A DNA stretch of 64,000 bases. It comes from Anderseniella sp963700895 (lineage in GTDB: Bacteria; Pseudomonadota; Alphaproteobacteria; Rhizobiales; Aestuariivirgaceae). Below the pieces are notes generated by a model. That model was not told where the DNA came from. It did no database searches and saw only the letters and a program-made list of their open reading frames with translations. Numbering within the stretch: the stretch's first letter is position 1; each line of letters starts with the position of its first letter. This document shows, in pieces, positions 26,536-35,876 of the stretch. The position numbers and the translations under genes are program-made. Location: the NCBI GenBank assembly GCA_963700895.1, contig CAVOZI010000016.1:558001-622000 (forward strand). Reading direction: 5' to 3'.

Positions 26536-27765
26536 ATGCCGACAATATCCGAGAAGATCGAGTTTCCCGGCTCGTTGGGGGCCATGCTGGCCGCCCGGCT
26601 TGACCGGCCCGCTGGCAAGCCCCGCGCTTACGCCCTGTTCGCTCACTGCTTTACCTGTTCCAAGGATATTTTTGCAGCCAGCCAAATCGCCGCGACGCTG
26701 GCCGGACACGGCATCGCCACGCTTCGCTTCGATTTCACCGGCCTTGGCGCCAGCGAGGGCGAGTTCGCCAACACCCACTTTTCCTCCAACGTCGACGACC
26801 TGGTAGCCGCCGCAGACTGGCTGTGCCGCGAGCGCGCCGCGCCGGCCCTGCTCATCGGCCACAGTCTTGGCGGGGCGGCCGTGCTGGCCGCTGCCGGACG
26901 CATTGCCGAGGCGAAGGCTGTTGCCACCATCGGCGCGCCTGCCGATGCAGATCATGTCATCCACAATTTCGGTGCAAGTCTGGCCACCATCGAACAACAG
27001 GGCGAAGCGGAGGTCTCGCTCGCCGGCCGAACATTCACCATCCGCAAGTCCTTCATCGATGACCTGCGCTCGGCCAGCCTGCGCGATCACATCGCCACGT
27101 TGAAGCGCGCGCTCATCATCTTTCACGCGCCTCTTGACCAGACCGTCGGTATCGACAACGCCTCGGCGATCTTTTCCGCCGCCAGGCATCCAAAGAGCTT
27201 CATCTCGCTGGACGGTGCTGACCACTTGTTGAGCCGTCGCGAGGACGCCGTGTTCGTGGCTGACACGCTGGCCGCTTGGGCAAACCGCCTGTTGCCTGCC
27301 GCGTCGGCGCCAACCCCCGCCGCCTCGGGAGTCGTCCGCGTGAGCGAGACGGGAATTGGCAAGTATCAGCAGGAGGTTCTGGTGGACGGGCATTACCTGC
27401 TTGCCGATGAGCCTGCGGCGGCAGGCGGCGGCGGCACCGGCCCGTCACCCTATGATTATCTTTCTGCCGCGCTCGGCGCCTGCACCGCAATGACGCTTCG
27501 CATGTATGCCGACTTCAAGAAGCTGGAACTTGGCCGGATCACCGTCGATGTCAGTCACGGCAAGGTCCATGCCGACGACTGCGCGGACTGCGGCGAGGGT
27601 CGCACCGGCAAGATCGACCGGTTCGAACGGATCCTCTCCATTGAGGGCGAACTGCCCCCTGAACTGCGGGGCAAGCTTGTCGAGATCGCCGGCAAGTGCC
27701 CGGTTCACAAGACCCTCGAGGGGGAAGCAGTCGTGGTTACGCGCATCGGCGGTGAACCGGTGTGA
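26536..27765 (+). CDS. Alpha/beta hydrolase-OsmC fusion protein
   Basis: 409 aa, two domains. Residues 1-255 are an alpha/beta hydrolase (FAHCFTCSKDI, nucleophile Ser110 in GHSLGGAA). Residues 270-409 are an OsmC-type peroxiredoxin with the reactive Cys316 (ALGACTAMTL) and Cys388 (GKCPVHKTL). The OsmC part should reduce organic hydroperoxides; the hydrolase may release or process an ester substrate. The fusion is a known bacterial architecture. It is followed convergently by a minus-strand gene only ten bases away. Confidence 0.92.
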   Translation: MPTISEKIEFPGSLGAMLAARLDRPAGKPRAYALFAHCFTCSKDIFAASQIAATLAGHGIATLRFDFTGLGASEGEFANTHFSSNVDDLVAAADWLCRERAAPALLIGHSLGGAAVLAAAGRIAEAKAVATIGAPADADHVIHNFGASLATIEQQGEAEVSLAGRTFTIRKSFIDDLRSASLRDHIATLKRALIIFHAPLDQTVGIDNASAIFSAARHPKSFISLDGADHLLSRREDAVFVADTLAAWANRLLPAASAPTPAASGVVRVSETGIGKYQQEVLVDGHYLLADEPAAAGGGGTGPSPYDYLSAALGACTAMTLRMYADFKKLELGRITVDVSHGKVHADDCADCGEGRTGKIDRFERILSIEGELPPELRGKLVEIAGKCPVHKTLEGEAVVVTRIGGEPV

Positions 27766-27775
27766 CGGCCGCTGC

Positions 27776-28447
27776 CTAAACCACCATGACGTCCGCATAG
27801 ACGAAGCCGTCACGCTCCACCGTCTCGCCGATTTCCACCGGGATCGGCACAGAGAACATCGGCCCGTCCACCACGCAGGTGTGAAATTCGCCGTTCTCAC
27901 CGCACGGGTCGATGCCGTCGGGCAGGCCGTTCAGAAAGTCCTCATCGAACCAGCGCCCGGCAAAACTGGCGTCCAGCTTCTTCGGGTCGATGCACACCAC
28001 CACGGTCCTTAGCCCGCTGGCAATCATGTCCCGTGCAAGCTGGTGCGTGTCACGTTTCCATAGCGGATAGACCGGGGTCAGCCCGGCTTCAGCCATTCTG
28101 GCGTCCCGGTAGGCCCGGATGTCTTCCAGGAACAGGTCGCCATAGACCACATGGCTCACGCCTTGCGCCTTCATGCTGTCGCAGGCCGCCAGCATCCGGG
28201 CGGCATAGTCTTCATTGCTGCATGGCCATGGCAGGCCAACCTCCAGCACTGGCAGCCCCACTGCTGCCGCTTGCCGCCGCATCAGTTCGTTGCGGGTGCC
28301 GTGCATGGCCACCCGTCCGGCAGCCTCGTTGGTGGTGGTCAGCAGACCTGCAATGTCGAGGTTTCCCGCCTGCTGCGCGGTCCAGAGCGAGAAGGCGCAA
28401 TCCTTGCCCGAGCTCCACGAAATGAAGGCTTTTGGCCGTTGTGTCAT
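27776..28447 (-). CDS. Diphthine-ammonia-ligase-like ATP-binding protein
   Basis: 223 aa. The N-terminal ISWSSGKDCAFSLW is the PP-loop (SGGKDS-like) of the adenine nucleotide alpha-hydrolase superfamily, and DLFLEDIRAYRDARMAEAGL is the signature of the Dph6/MJ0570 family. Bacteria lack diphthamide, so the substrate is unknown; an ATP-dependent amidation is the family expectation. ATG 28447 is used because it directly precedes the conserved domain. Confidence 0.85.
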   Translation of the reverse strand: MTQRPKAFISWSSGKDCAFSLWTAQQAGNLDIAGLLTTTNEAAGRVAMHGTRNELMRRQAAAVGLPVLEVGLPWPCSNEDYAARMLAACDSMKAQGVSHVVYGDLFLEDIRAYRDARMAEAGLTPVYPLWKRDTHQLARDMIASGLRTVVVCIDPKKLDASFAGRWFDEDFLNGLPDGIDPCGENGEFHTCVVDGPMFSVPIPVEIGETVERDGFVYADVMVV

Positions 28448-28565
28448 GCGCGCGAACCCCTGATTAACAAGAATTAACCGCCCGGACATCGGCGGGTAAT
28501 GTTGCATCCACTATTTGTTGGATCACGGAAATACAACGTCGTGACATGTGAGGAGACAGTCAACC

Positions 28566-30050
28566 ATGTCAATTACCAGGAATAACCGCCTTGCCCGCAA
28601 TACCGTGCTCGCACTGGCCGTTGCAGGCCTTCTCGGCAGCACCGGCCTTGTTACCACGCAAGGGCTCTTCGCCCCGTCGCCCGCCATTGCCCAGTCGGCG
28701 CTGGCAGGTGCTCCGGCTGAAGGCTTCGCCGATCTCGTCGACAAGGTGATGCCGTCTGTCGTGTCCGTTCAGGCCAAGTACACGCCGGCCAACGTGACCA
28801 GCGACTCGGGCGATCGCACCCAGCAGTTCCAGTTCGGCTTCCCGCCCGGTTCGCCGTTCGAGCAGTTCTTCAAGAACATGCCCCAGGGCCAGGGCTCACC
28901 GTTCAATGCGCCTCGCCAGGGCGGTGGCACCTCGCAAGGCTCGGGCTTCATCATCTCAGCCGATGGCTATGCAGTGACGAACAATCACGTCATCAAGGAT
29001 GCCTCGGAAGTGACGGTAAAGTTCTCCGATGGCCGCGAGTACGATGCCAAGGTCGTGGGCACCGATCCCAAGACCGACCTCGCCCTGCTGAAGATCGAGT
29101 CGTCCGAGACCTTCACCCCGCTGCAGTTTGCCGAGGCAAAGCCGCGCGTCGGTGACTGGGTAATTGCCGTCGGCAATCCGTTCGGTCTCGGCGGCACGGT
29201 GACCACCGGCATCATTTCCGCCGCCGGCCGCGACATTGGCGCGGGTCCCTATGATGACTTCCTGCAGATCGACGCCCCGATCAACCGCGGCAATTCCGGC
29301 GGGCCTGCCTTTAACCTGAAGGGCGAGGTGATCGGCATCAACACCGCCATTTACTCGCCTTCCGGCGGTAGCGTCGGTATCGGTTTCGCCATCCCGGCAT
29401 CAACCGCCAGGGACATCATCGCCGACCTCAAGGACGATGGCAACGTGACGCGCGGCTGGCTGGGCGTGCAGATCCAGCCGGTGACCAGCGAGATTGCCGA
29501 GAGCATCGGTCTCGAAAAGGCCTCGGGCACCATCATCGCCGCCGTCACCGATGACTCGCCTGCCGGCAAGGCCGGCCTGAAGACCGGCGACACCATCCTC
29601 GCCGTCGATGGCGAGGCCGTCGCAGGGCCGAAGGAGTTGTCGCGCAAGGTTGCCAGCATCAAGCCCGGCACCAGCGTGGACATGACCGTCTATCGCGGTG
29701 GCAATGAGCGCAGCGTCAAGGTTGCCATCGGCACCATGCCCGGTGAACAGGTCGCGGCGCTGCAAGGCACTCAGCCCGAGGATACGCCGCGCTTCGGCCT
29801 GGCCCTTGCGCCAAGCCAGTCCGGCGAGGGCGTGGCCGTGGCCGACGTGCTGGCCGGTTCGCCGGCCGCCGAGCAGGGCATCCAGCGCGGTGACGTCATC
29901 CTTGAGGTGGACGGCTCGTCGGTCGACCAGCCCGAAGCAGCGGCACAGGCCATGCGCCAGGCCCTGAACAAGGGTGGCAAGGCAGTTCTCCTGCTGGTCA
30001 AAAATGAACGGGGCCAGCGCTTCGTGGCTCTTCAAAACCCGAAAGGCTGA
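28566..30050 (+). CDS. Do-family periplasmic serine protease (DegP-like)
   Basis: 494 aa. Sec signal peptide (about 1-42). Trypsin-like triad His141 (TNNHVI), Asp171 (KTDLALLKI) and Ser244 (GNSGGP). Two PDZ domains follow, near 295-375 and 405-490 (GDTILAVDGEAV, GDVILEVDGSSV). It degrades or refolds damaged envelope proteins. A GAGGAGA binding site lies upstream. It precedes a two-component system, a neighbourhood often seen for DegP homologues in alphaproteobacteria. Confidence 0.95.
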   Translation: MSITRNNRLARNTVLALAVAGLLGSTGLVTTQGLFAPSPAIAQSALAGAPAEGFADLVDKVMPSVVSVQAKYTPANVTSDSGDRTQQFQFGFPPGSPFEQFFKNMPQGQGSPFNAPRQGGGTSQGSGFIISADGYAVTNNHVIKDASEVTVKFSDGREYDAKVVGTDPKTDLALLKIESSETFTPLQFAEAKPRVGDWVIAVGNPFGLGGTVTTGIISAAGRDIGAGPYDDFLQIDAPINRGNSGGPAFNLKGEVIGINTAIYSPSGGSVGIGFAIPASTARDIIADLKDDGNVTRGWLGVQIQPVTSEIAESIGLEKASGTIIAAVTDDSPAGKAGLKTGDTILAVDGEAVAGPKELSRKVASIKPGTSVDMTVYRGGNERSVKVAIGTMPGEQVAALQGTQPEDTPRFGLALAPSQSGEGVAVADVLAGSPAAEQGIQRGDVILEVDGSSVDQPEAAAQAMRQALNKGGKAVLLLVKNERGQRFVALQNPKG

Positions 30051-30067
30051 CACCATATACCTGATAC

Positions 30068-30103
30068 GGCGGCGTGGTTTGCCCCTCTGTACCTAACGCC
30101 GCC
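30068..30103 (+). terminator. Stem-loop after the Do protease gene
   Basis: GGCGGCGT (30068-30075) pairs with ACGCCGCC (30096-30103) across a 20-base loop, 18 bases after the protease stop. There is no U-run after it, so it is either a weak terminator or an mRNA-stabilising hairpin. Confidence 0.4.
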
Positions 30104-30110
30104 TCCGGGT

Positions 30111-30196
30111 GCTCCTGTGTGCATCAAACGGTCTCCAGACCCCAAGACCCCCGCCCCCCTGCATAAAGGTCTTGCTGGACACTGGCACACAGGAGC
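30111..30196 (+). promoter_or_regulatory. Long nested inverted repeat in the leader of a two-component system
   Basis: A perfect 12-bp inverted repeat, GCTCCTGTGTGC (30111-30122) with GCACACAGGAGC (30185-30196), encloses two further nested pairs: TCCAG with CTGGA (30134-30138, 30175-30179) and AAGACC with GGTCTT (30144-30149, 30168-30173). The 18-base apical loop is C-rich. The stem totals 23 bp in 86 bases and ends 57 bases before the response regulator ATG. It may be a structured 5' leader; no known family is recognised. Confidence 0.55.
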
Positions 30197-30253
30197 GCCC
30201 AACTGTTATTGAAGGCTTGCTGAGAAGCCGAAAGACTGATCCGGGAATGCAAG

Positions 30254-30935
30254 ATGCGTGTGCTGGTTGTTGAAGACGACAAGGAAGCCGCCGGATGGCT
30301 GGTGAAGGGCCTGAAGGAAGAAGGCCACGTGGTGGACCACGCTGCCAATGGTCCCGATGAGACTCGCCATGGCCATGGAGAAGGTGCATGACGTCATCAT
30401 CATGGACCGGATGCTGCCCGGCATGGACGGCCTTGCCGTCATCTCCGAACTGCGCAAGGACGGCATCAACACGCCGGTGCTGATCCTGTCGGCGCTGGGC
30501 GAGGTGGATGACAAGGTAATGGGCCTTCGCGCAGGCGGGGACGACTATCTCGCCAAGCCCTATGCCTTCAACGAGTTGCTGGCGCGCGTCGAGACGCTGG
30601 GACGGCGCAAGTCCGCCGAACCGCACAAGACTAGGCTGCAGGTGGGCGATCTCGAGATCGACCTGCTGGCCCGCACCGCCAGGCGGGCAGGCGAGGACAT
30701 TCTGCTGCAACCGCGCGAGTTCAAGCTGCTCGAATACCTGATGCGCAATGCCGGCAGCGTCGTTACCCGCACCATGCTGCTGGAGAACGTCTGGAACTAC
30801 CACTTCGACCCGCAGACCAACGTCATCGACGTCCACATCTCGCGGCTGCGCGCCAAGATCGACAAGGAATTCGACGAACCCCTGCTGCACACCGTGCGCG
30901 GGGCCGGGTACACCATCCGTGCCGGTCAACCTTAA
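30254..30935 (+). pseudogene. OmpR-family response regulator (one frame break)
   Basis: The receiver starts at ATG 30254 (RVLVVEDDKEAAGWLVKGL) and leaves frame after AANGPD; one extra base near 30356-30361 separates it from the intact rest (LAMAMEKVHDVIIMDRMLPG onward). Phospho-acceptor Asp is in IIMDRMLP and Lys in LAKPYAFNE. The C-terminal winged helix (LQPREFKLLEYLMRN, VWNYHFDPQTNVIDVHISRL) is complete. Without the extra base the protein is about 226 aa. It resembles copper/heavy-metal or envelope-stress regulators paired with Do proteases. Its end overlaps the kinase gene. Confidence 0.88.
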
Positions 30936-32307
30936 GCTCCTGACCAGCTCCACCTTCCGGCTTGGAGCGGTCTACCTCACGGTGTTCGCCATCTCGGTGG
31001 CAGCCATTCTCGGCTACATTTACTGGAACACGGCGATCCTGCTTGAACAGCAGATCGAGGATACCCTGGAGGCCGAGGTACAGGGCCTTGCCGAGCAATA
31101 CCGCCAGCGCGGACCGTCCGGCCTGCTGGACATCGTCAACCTTCGCTCGCGCCAGTCGGAAGGCGGCGTCTACATCCTCACCAACTCGATCGGCCGGCGC
31201 GTCGCCGGAAACCTGCCGGCGCTGCCTGCCGAGGCAGTTGGCGAGCGCGGCGTGATCGACTTCCAGTACCCTTATGAGACCGCTACCGGGACCGTGCAGC
31301 ATACGGCGCGCGCCTTCTTCATCCAGCTGGACGGCGGCTTGCGGCTGGTCGTCGGCCGCGACGTCGAGGAGCGCCGCCGCTTCAACGACATCATCCGAAC
31401 ATCGCTGCTGTGGGCGCTTGGCCTGACGCTGGTGCTCGGCATCGGCGGCGGCCTGCTGACCAGCCGCAACTTCCTGCGCCGCATCGACCGCATCAACGAC
31501 GCCAGCCGCACCATCATGGCCGGCGATCTGGCCTTGCGCATGCCGGTGTCCGGCTCGGGCGACGAGATTGACCGGCTGTCGTCCAGCCTCAATGACATGC
31601 TCGACCAGATCAACCGGCTGATGGCCGGCATGAAGGAGGTGTCTTCCAATGTCGCCCACGACCTGCGCACCCCGCTGACCCGACTCAGGGCCCGCGCCGA
31701 GGACGCGCTGCGATCGGGCAAACCGGAGGATCACCGCGCTGCGCTGGAAGCCAACATCGCTGAGGCCGACAGCCTGCTGGCAACGTTCAACGCGCTTTTG
31801 TCCATTGCCCGTGCCGAGGCCGGTCAGGCCCGCGAGGGGCTGCACCCGACCGACCTGGTGCCGCTAGCCGAGGATGTCGCCGAGCTCTATGGCCCCATTG
31901 CCGAGGATGCCGGCGGTCAGCTTGACCTTGCAATCCCCGGTTCGGCGATCGTGCGCGCAGACCGCCAGCTGGTGGCGCAGGCGCTGACCAACCTCATCGA
32001 CAACGCCATCAAGTATGGCCGCAACGCGCAAACCGGCGCGCCGGTCATTCGCCTCTCCATCGAGCCCCAGCCCGGCGGCGGCCAGGCCATCGTGGTATCG
32101 GATACCGGACCGGGCATCGGCGAGGCCGACCGCGAGCGCGTCAAGGACCGCTTCGTCCGCCTTGACGTCAGCCGCTCGCAGCCCGGCAGCGGCCTTGGCC
32201 TGGCGCTGGTCGACAGCGTCATGAAGCTGCATGGCGGCAAGCTGCTCATCGAGGATGCCACGCCAGGCCTGACGGTCAAGCTGGTGTTTCCCGGCACGCC
32301 GTCATGA
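30919..32307 (+). CDS. Sensor histidine kinase
   Basis: 462 aa from GTG 30919, which overlaps the regulator stop. TM1 near 14-36, a periplasmic loop of about 120 residues, TM2 near 160-180, then HAMP. H-box NVAHDLRTPLTRL with His247, N-box ALTNLIDNAIKYG, G-boxes VVSDTGPGIGEAD and GSGLGLALV. It belongs with the upstream regulator. No ATG start fits; the GTG is inside the expected coupling distance. The signal sensed is unknown; proximity to the Do protease hints at envelope stress. Confidence 0.92.
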   Translation: MPVNLKLLTSSTFRLGAVYLTVFAISVAAILGYIYWNTAILLEQQIEDTLEAEVQGLAEQYRQRGPSGLLDIVNLRSRQSEGGVYILTNSIGRRVAGNLPALPAEAVGERGVIDFQYPYETATGTVQHTARAFFIQLDGGLRLVVGRDVEERRRFNDIIRTSLLWALGLTLVLGIGGGLLTSRNFLRRIDRINDASRTIMAGDLALRMPVSGSGDEIDRLSSSLNDMLDQINRLMAGMKEVSSNVAHDLRTPLTRLRARAEDALRSGKPEDHRAALEANIAEADSLLATFNALLSIARAEAGQAREGLHPTDLVPLAEDVAELYGPIAEDAGGQLDLAIPGSAIVRADRQLVAQALTNLIDNAIKYGRNAQTGAPVIRLSIEPQPGGGQAIVVSDTGPGIGEADRERVKDRFVRLDVSRSQPGSGLGLALVDSVMKLHGGKLLIEDATPGLTVKLVFPGTPS

Positions 32308-32352
32308 AGCACTGGCGGCAGCCGCCTTGCCGCGTTAGCTTGCCGGCCCACC

Positions 32353-35274
32353 ATGACCGATACTGCACTTGCAAGCCTTTCCCCTGATCTGCCGGCCTTG
32401 CCGGAAGCGGCCAGCCTCGCCGCTGAACTTGCCCAGGGCCATGAACCGCTGGAACAGCTGGCGGCTACGACGCCCGCTGCCTGCCGCTTGCTGGCGCACG
32501 TGGCGGCGGGTTCCCCATTTCTGTCCGGCCTGGTGCGCCGTGACCAGCCGTTTGCCCTTGCCGCGTTGACGCAACCGCCAGCCGCCCTGTTCGACACCGT
32601 CTGCATGCTTGCCGAAGGCCGGGCACAGGGCGGGGCAAGCCCGCACATGGATATCGTTCAGCGCCTGCGCGTGGCGCGCAACCGGGCAGCCCTGTTGATT
32701 GCCCTTGCCGACATTTCCGGCGCCTGGGATTGCGTGCGCGTCACCACCGCCCTGACCCGCTTTGCCGACACCGCGCTCAAGGCCGCAACCGCCCACGTGT
32801 TTGCCGAGGCGGCCACAGGCCCGAAGTTCAAGGTTCCCGCCGGAACGGATCCCGTCACCGGCTACACCATCCTCGCCATGGGCAAGCACGGTGCGGGCGA
32901 GCTAAACTATTCCTCCGACATCGACCTGATCGTGCTCTACGACGCCGAGCGCGCGCCGCTGAACGACCCCGATGACGCCGCCCAGGTCTATGTCCGCCTG
33001 ACCCGTCAGATCGTGTCGCTGATGCAGGACCGCACCGCCGACGGCTATGTCTTTCGCACCGACCTGCGCCTGCGCCCCGATCCGCGCGCCACGCAGATCG
33101 CCATCTCCATCGTGGCGGCCGGCAACTATTACGAATCGATGGGCCAGAACTGGGAACGCGCCGCCATGATCAAGGCCCGCGCCGTGGCCGGCGACATCGC
33201 GCTGGGCCAGGAGTTCGTGCGCCAGCTTGCGCCCTTCGTCTACCGCAAGTATCTCGACTTCGCGGCAATCGCCGACGTGCAGTCGCTGAAGCGCCAGATG
33301 CACGCTCACAAGGGCCATGGGGTCATTGCCGTGCTGGGCCACAACATCAAGGTTGGCCGCGGTGGCATCCGGGAGATCGAGTTCTTCGTCCAGACCCAGC
33401 AGCTCATCGCCGGCGGTCGCAACCCGGCGCTGCGCGGCGCCCGCACGCTCGACATGCTGCAGGTGCTGGTGGACGAAGGCTGGATAGAGCAACAGACCTG
33501 CGATGAACTCAGCCACGCCTATGTGTTCCTGCGCACCATCGAACACCGGCTGCAGATGGTGGCCGACGAGCAGACCCAGACGCTGCCCGCGGCGGAGGAC
33601 GCCTTTGCCCGGTTTGCCACATTCTGCGGTTTCGCCAACACCGCTGAGCTCTCGGACCGGCTGACCGCCACGCTCCAGACCGTGCAGGGCCACTACGCCG
33701 CCTTGTTCGAGGATGCGCCGGAACTGGGCAGCGATGCCGGCTCGCTGGTGTTCACCGGCGGCGAGGATGACCCCGACACGCTCGAAACCCTCACCGGCAT
33801 GGGCTTTCGCCAGGCGGCTGAGGTGTCGGCGACCATTCGAGGCTGGCACTTCGGCCGCTATGCCGCGACCCGGTCCGGCGCGGCGCGTGAAAGGCTGACA
33901 GAGCTGATGCCGGCGCTGCTGACGGCGCTGGCGCGCACCGGCCACCCGGATCAGGCCTTTCTCGCCTTCGACCGCTTCATAGCGGGTCTGCCCGCCGGCG
34001 TGCAGCTGTTCTCCATGCTCAAGGCCAATCCGTTCCTGCTCGAACTGCTGGCTACGGTGCTGGGTTCGGCGCCGCGGCTGGCGCAAGGTCTGTCACGCCG
34101 CCCGCGCCAGCTTGAAGCGGTGCTGGATCCAGCCTTTTTCGGCCCGATGCCGTCGCCGCAGGAGCTGACTGACGCCTTCGCCCTGCTGGATGCGGGCAAT
34201 CCGTCGTTCGAGGAATTGCTCGACCGCACCCGTGTCGAGGCGCGCGAGAAGACGCTGCGCATCGGCATGCGCATCCTGTCCGAAACGGTCAGCGTACAGG
34301 AGGCAGGCCTTGCCTATTCCAACCTCGCCGACGCCGTCATTGCGCACCTGCTGGGCGGCGTCTGGGCCGATATTGCCTCGCGTCACGGCCAGGTGGAAGG
34401 CGGCAAGCTTGCCGTCATCGCCATGGGCAAGCTTGGCGGCCAGGAGATGACGGCCGCCTCCGATCTTGACCTCATCATGCTCTACGATTTCGCACCAGGC
34501 GCCGAGGCGTCCGACGGTTCGCGCGCCTTGTCGCCGTCGCAATACTTCTCCCGCCTGACCCAACGCCTCATTACGGCGCTCACCTCGCAGACTGCCGAGG
34601 GCGACCTCTACGAGGTCGACATGCGGCTGCGGCCCTCCGGCAACAAGGGGCCGGTGGCAACAAACATCGACGGGTTCGGCAGCTATCAGCGCACCGAGGC
34701 CTGGACCTGGGAGAAGATGGCGCTGACCCGCGCCCGCGTCGTGGCCGGGGATGACGCCTTGCGCGCCCGCATCGAGGCCATCATCCGCGATGTGCTGTGC
34801 ACGGCGCGGGACCGTGACGCAACGCTTGCCGACGTGCGCGACATGCGCCGGCGGATGCTCGAAGCGCACCCGAAGGCCAATCACTGGGAAATCAAGCAGG
34901 TGCGCGGCGGTCTTGTGGAGGTGGAGTTCATCGCCCAGGGCCTGCAACTCGTCCATGCCCATGAGCGGCCCGAAGTATTGGCGCAGAATACCTTCATGGC
35001 GTTGCATCAGCTCCACCACGCCGGTCTTCTTTCCTCGGCAGATCATGAACAGCTCATCGCTGCGGGCACGCTCTACCACACGCTCACCCACATCCTGCGG
35101 CTGTGCACCACCGGCAGGTTCGACGTAGCCGCAGCACCCCCCGGCTTCATGGCGCTGATGCTGCGCGCTGCCGCCGCGCCGGACGTGGTGACGCTCGAGG
35201 CCATGCTGCGTGACGCCAATGCCCAGGTGTCCGCCATTTTCGACCGGTTGATCGGTTCTCTTGACAAGGATTGA
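32353..35274 (+). CDS. glnE: Bifunctional glutamine synthetase adenylyltransferase/deadenylylase
   Basis: 973 aa. Two nucleotidyltransferase modules are visible: the N-terminal deadenylylase with GKHGAGELNYSSDIDLIVLY (about 178-197) and the C-terminal adenylyltransferase with GKLGGQEMTAASDLDLIMLY (about 693-712), each followed by a PII-GlnE helical domain (GGIREIEFFVQ, GGLVEVEFIAQ). It covalently switches glutamine synthetase according to nitrogen status via PII proteins. Full length for the family and without frame problems. Confidence 0.97.
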   Translation: MTDTALASLSPDLPALPEAASLAAELAQGHEPLEQLAATTPAACRLLAHVAAGSPFLSGLVRRDQPFALAALTQPPAALFDTVCMLAEGRAQGGASPHMDIVQRLRVARNRAALLIALADISGAWDCVRVTTALTRFADTALKAATAHVFAEAATGPKFKVPAGTDPVTGYTILAMGKHGAGELNYSSDIDLIVLYDAERAPLNDPDDAAQVYVRLTRQIVSLMQDRTADGYVFRTDLRLRPDPRATQIAISIVAAGNYYESMGQNWERAAMIKARAVAGDIALGQEFVRQLAPFVYRKYLDFAAIADVQSLKRQMHAHKGHGVIAVLGHNIKVGRGGIREIEFFVQTQQLIAGGRNPALRGARTLDMLQVLVDEGWIEQQTCDELSHAYVFLRTIEHRLQMVADEQTQTLPAAEDAFARFATFCGFANTAELSDRLTATLQTVQGHYAALFEDAPELGSDAGSLVFTGGEDDPDTLETLTGMGFRQAAEVSATIRGWHFGRYAATRSGAARERLTELMPALLTALARTGHPDQAFLAFDRFIAGLPAGVQLFSMLKANPFLLELLATVLGSAPRLAQGLSRRPRQLEAVLDPAFFGPMPSPQELTDAFALLDAGNPSFEELLDRTRVEAREKTLRIGMRILSETVSVQEAGLAYSNLADAVIAHLLGGVWADIASRHGQVEGGKLAVIAMGKLGGQEMTAASDLDLIMLYDFAPGAEASDGSRALSPSQYFSRLTQRLITALTSQTAEGDLYEVDMRLRPSGNKGPVATNIDGFGSYQRTEAWTWEKMALTRARVVAGDDALRARIEAIIRDVLCTARDRDATLADVRDMRRRMLEAHPKANHWEIKQVRGGLVEVEFIAQGLQLVHAHERPEVLAQNTFMALHQLHHAGLLSSADHEQLIAAGTLYHTLTHILRLCTTGRFDVAAAPPGFMALMLRAAAAPDVVTLEAMLRDANAQVSAIFDRLIGSLDKD

Positions 35275-35396
35275 AATTATTTCGCCTCAAGGCGACGGGT
35301 TTGCCAGCCCGTTCCCGTCTTGTTCATGTGCGTTGGCCAACGGCACGACAACCATGGACCACCCGGATGCAGGGTGAAACAGAGGGAATCTGAGCA

Positions 35397-35867
35397 ATGC
35401 AATCGAATCTCGTGTTGAAGCTGTTGGCCGTTGCTGCACTTGCTGGTGTGGCGGGCGGTGCCGTCCAGGCCCGTGAACCGGGCATGCCGCGCTCCGAGCG
35501 CACCTTTGAACGGCTCGACGCCAACAAGGACGGCGAACTTGCTGTTGATGAACTGGGCTCAAGATCCGAGCGCCGCTTCATGCGGCTGGATGCCGACAAG
35601 GATGGCAAGGTCACCCGCGCCGAACTGGAAGACTGGCTGAACCGCCTGGCGGCGCGGCGCATCGACCGCATTCTTGAACACATGGACGCCAACAAGGACG
35701 CCGCTGTCAGCCAGGACGAACTGCATGGTTACATCGCTTCGCTGGTGCTTGCGGCGGATACGGACAAGTCTGGCGGGGTGACTTTGCAAGAGGCGCGTGA
35801 CTATCATGTGGCTAAACGCAACGCACGGGCCGAGGCCCGCAAGGCCGCCAGCGCCACCCGGCAATAG
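35397..35867 (+). CDS. Secreted EF-hand calcium-binding protein
   Basis: 156 aa. Signal peptide (about 1-24), then four EF-hand-like loops: DANKDGELAVDE, DADKDGKVTRAE, DANKDAAVSQDE and ADTDKSGGVTLQE. The third loop has alanine in place of the usual glycine at position 6, so it may bind poorly. It stands ten bases before an ECF sigma factor and probably shares its operon, suggesting a periplasmic calcium or metal sensor for that system. Confidence 0.88.
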   Translation: MQSNLVLKLLAVAALAGVAGGAVQAREPGMPRSERTFERLDANKDGELAVDELGSRSERRFMRLDADKDGKVTRAELEDWLNRLAARRIDRILEHMDANKDAAVSQDELHGYIASLVLAADTDKSGGVTLQEARDYHVAKRNARAEARKAASATRQ

Positions 35868-35876
35868 GGAGATGGC

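Noticed and set aside
12780..30360. Several frame breaks lie near multiples of 60, suggesting a line-wrap artefact
   Set aside because: Breaks at 12780, 19320, 19620 and 30360 fit, but those at about 17788, 18161, 18287 and 24343 do not, and most lines in intact genes are undisturbed.
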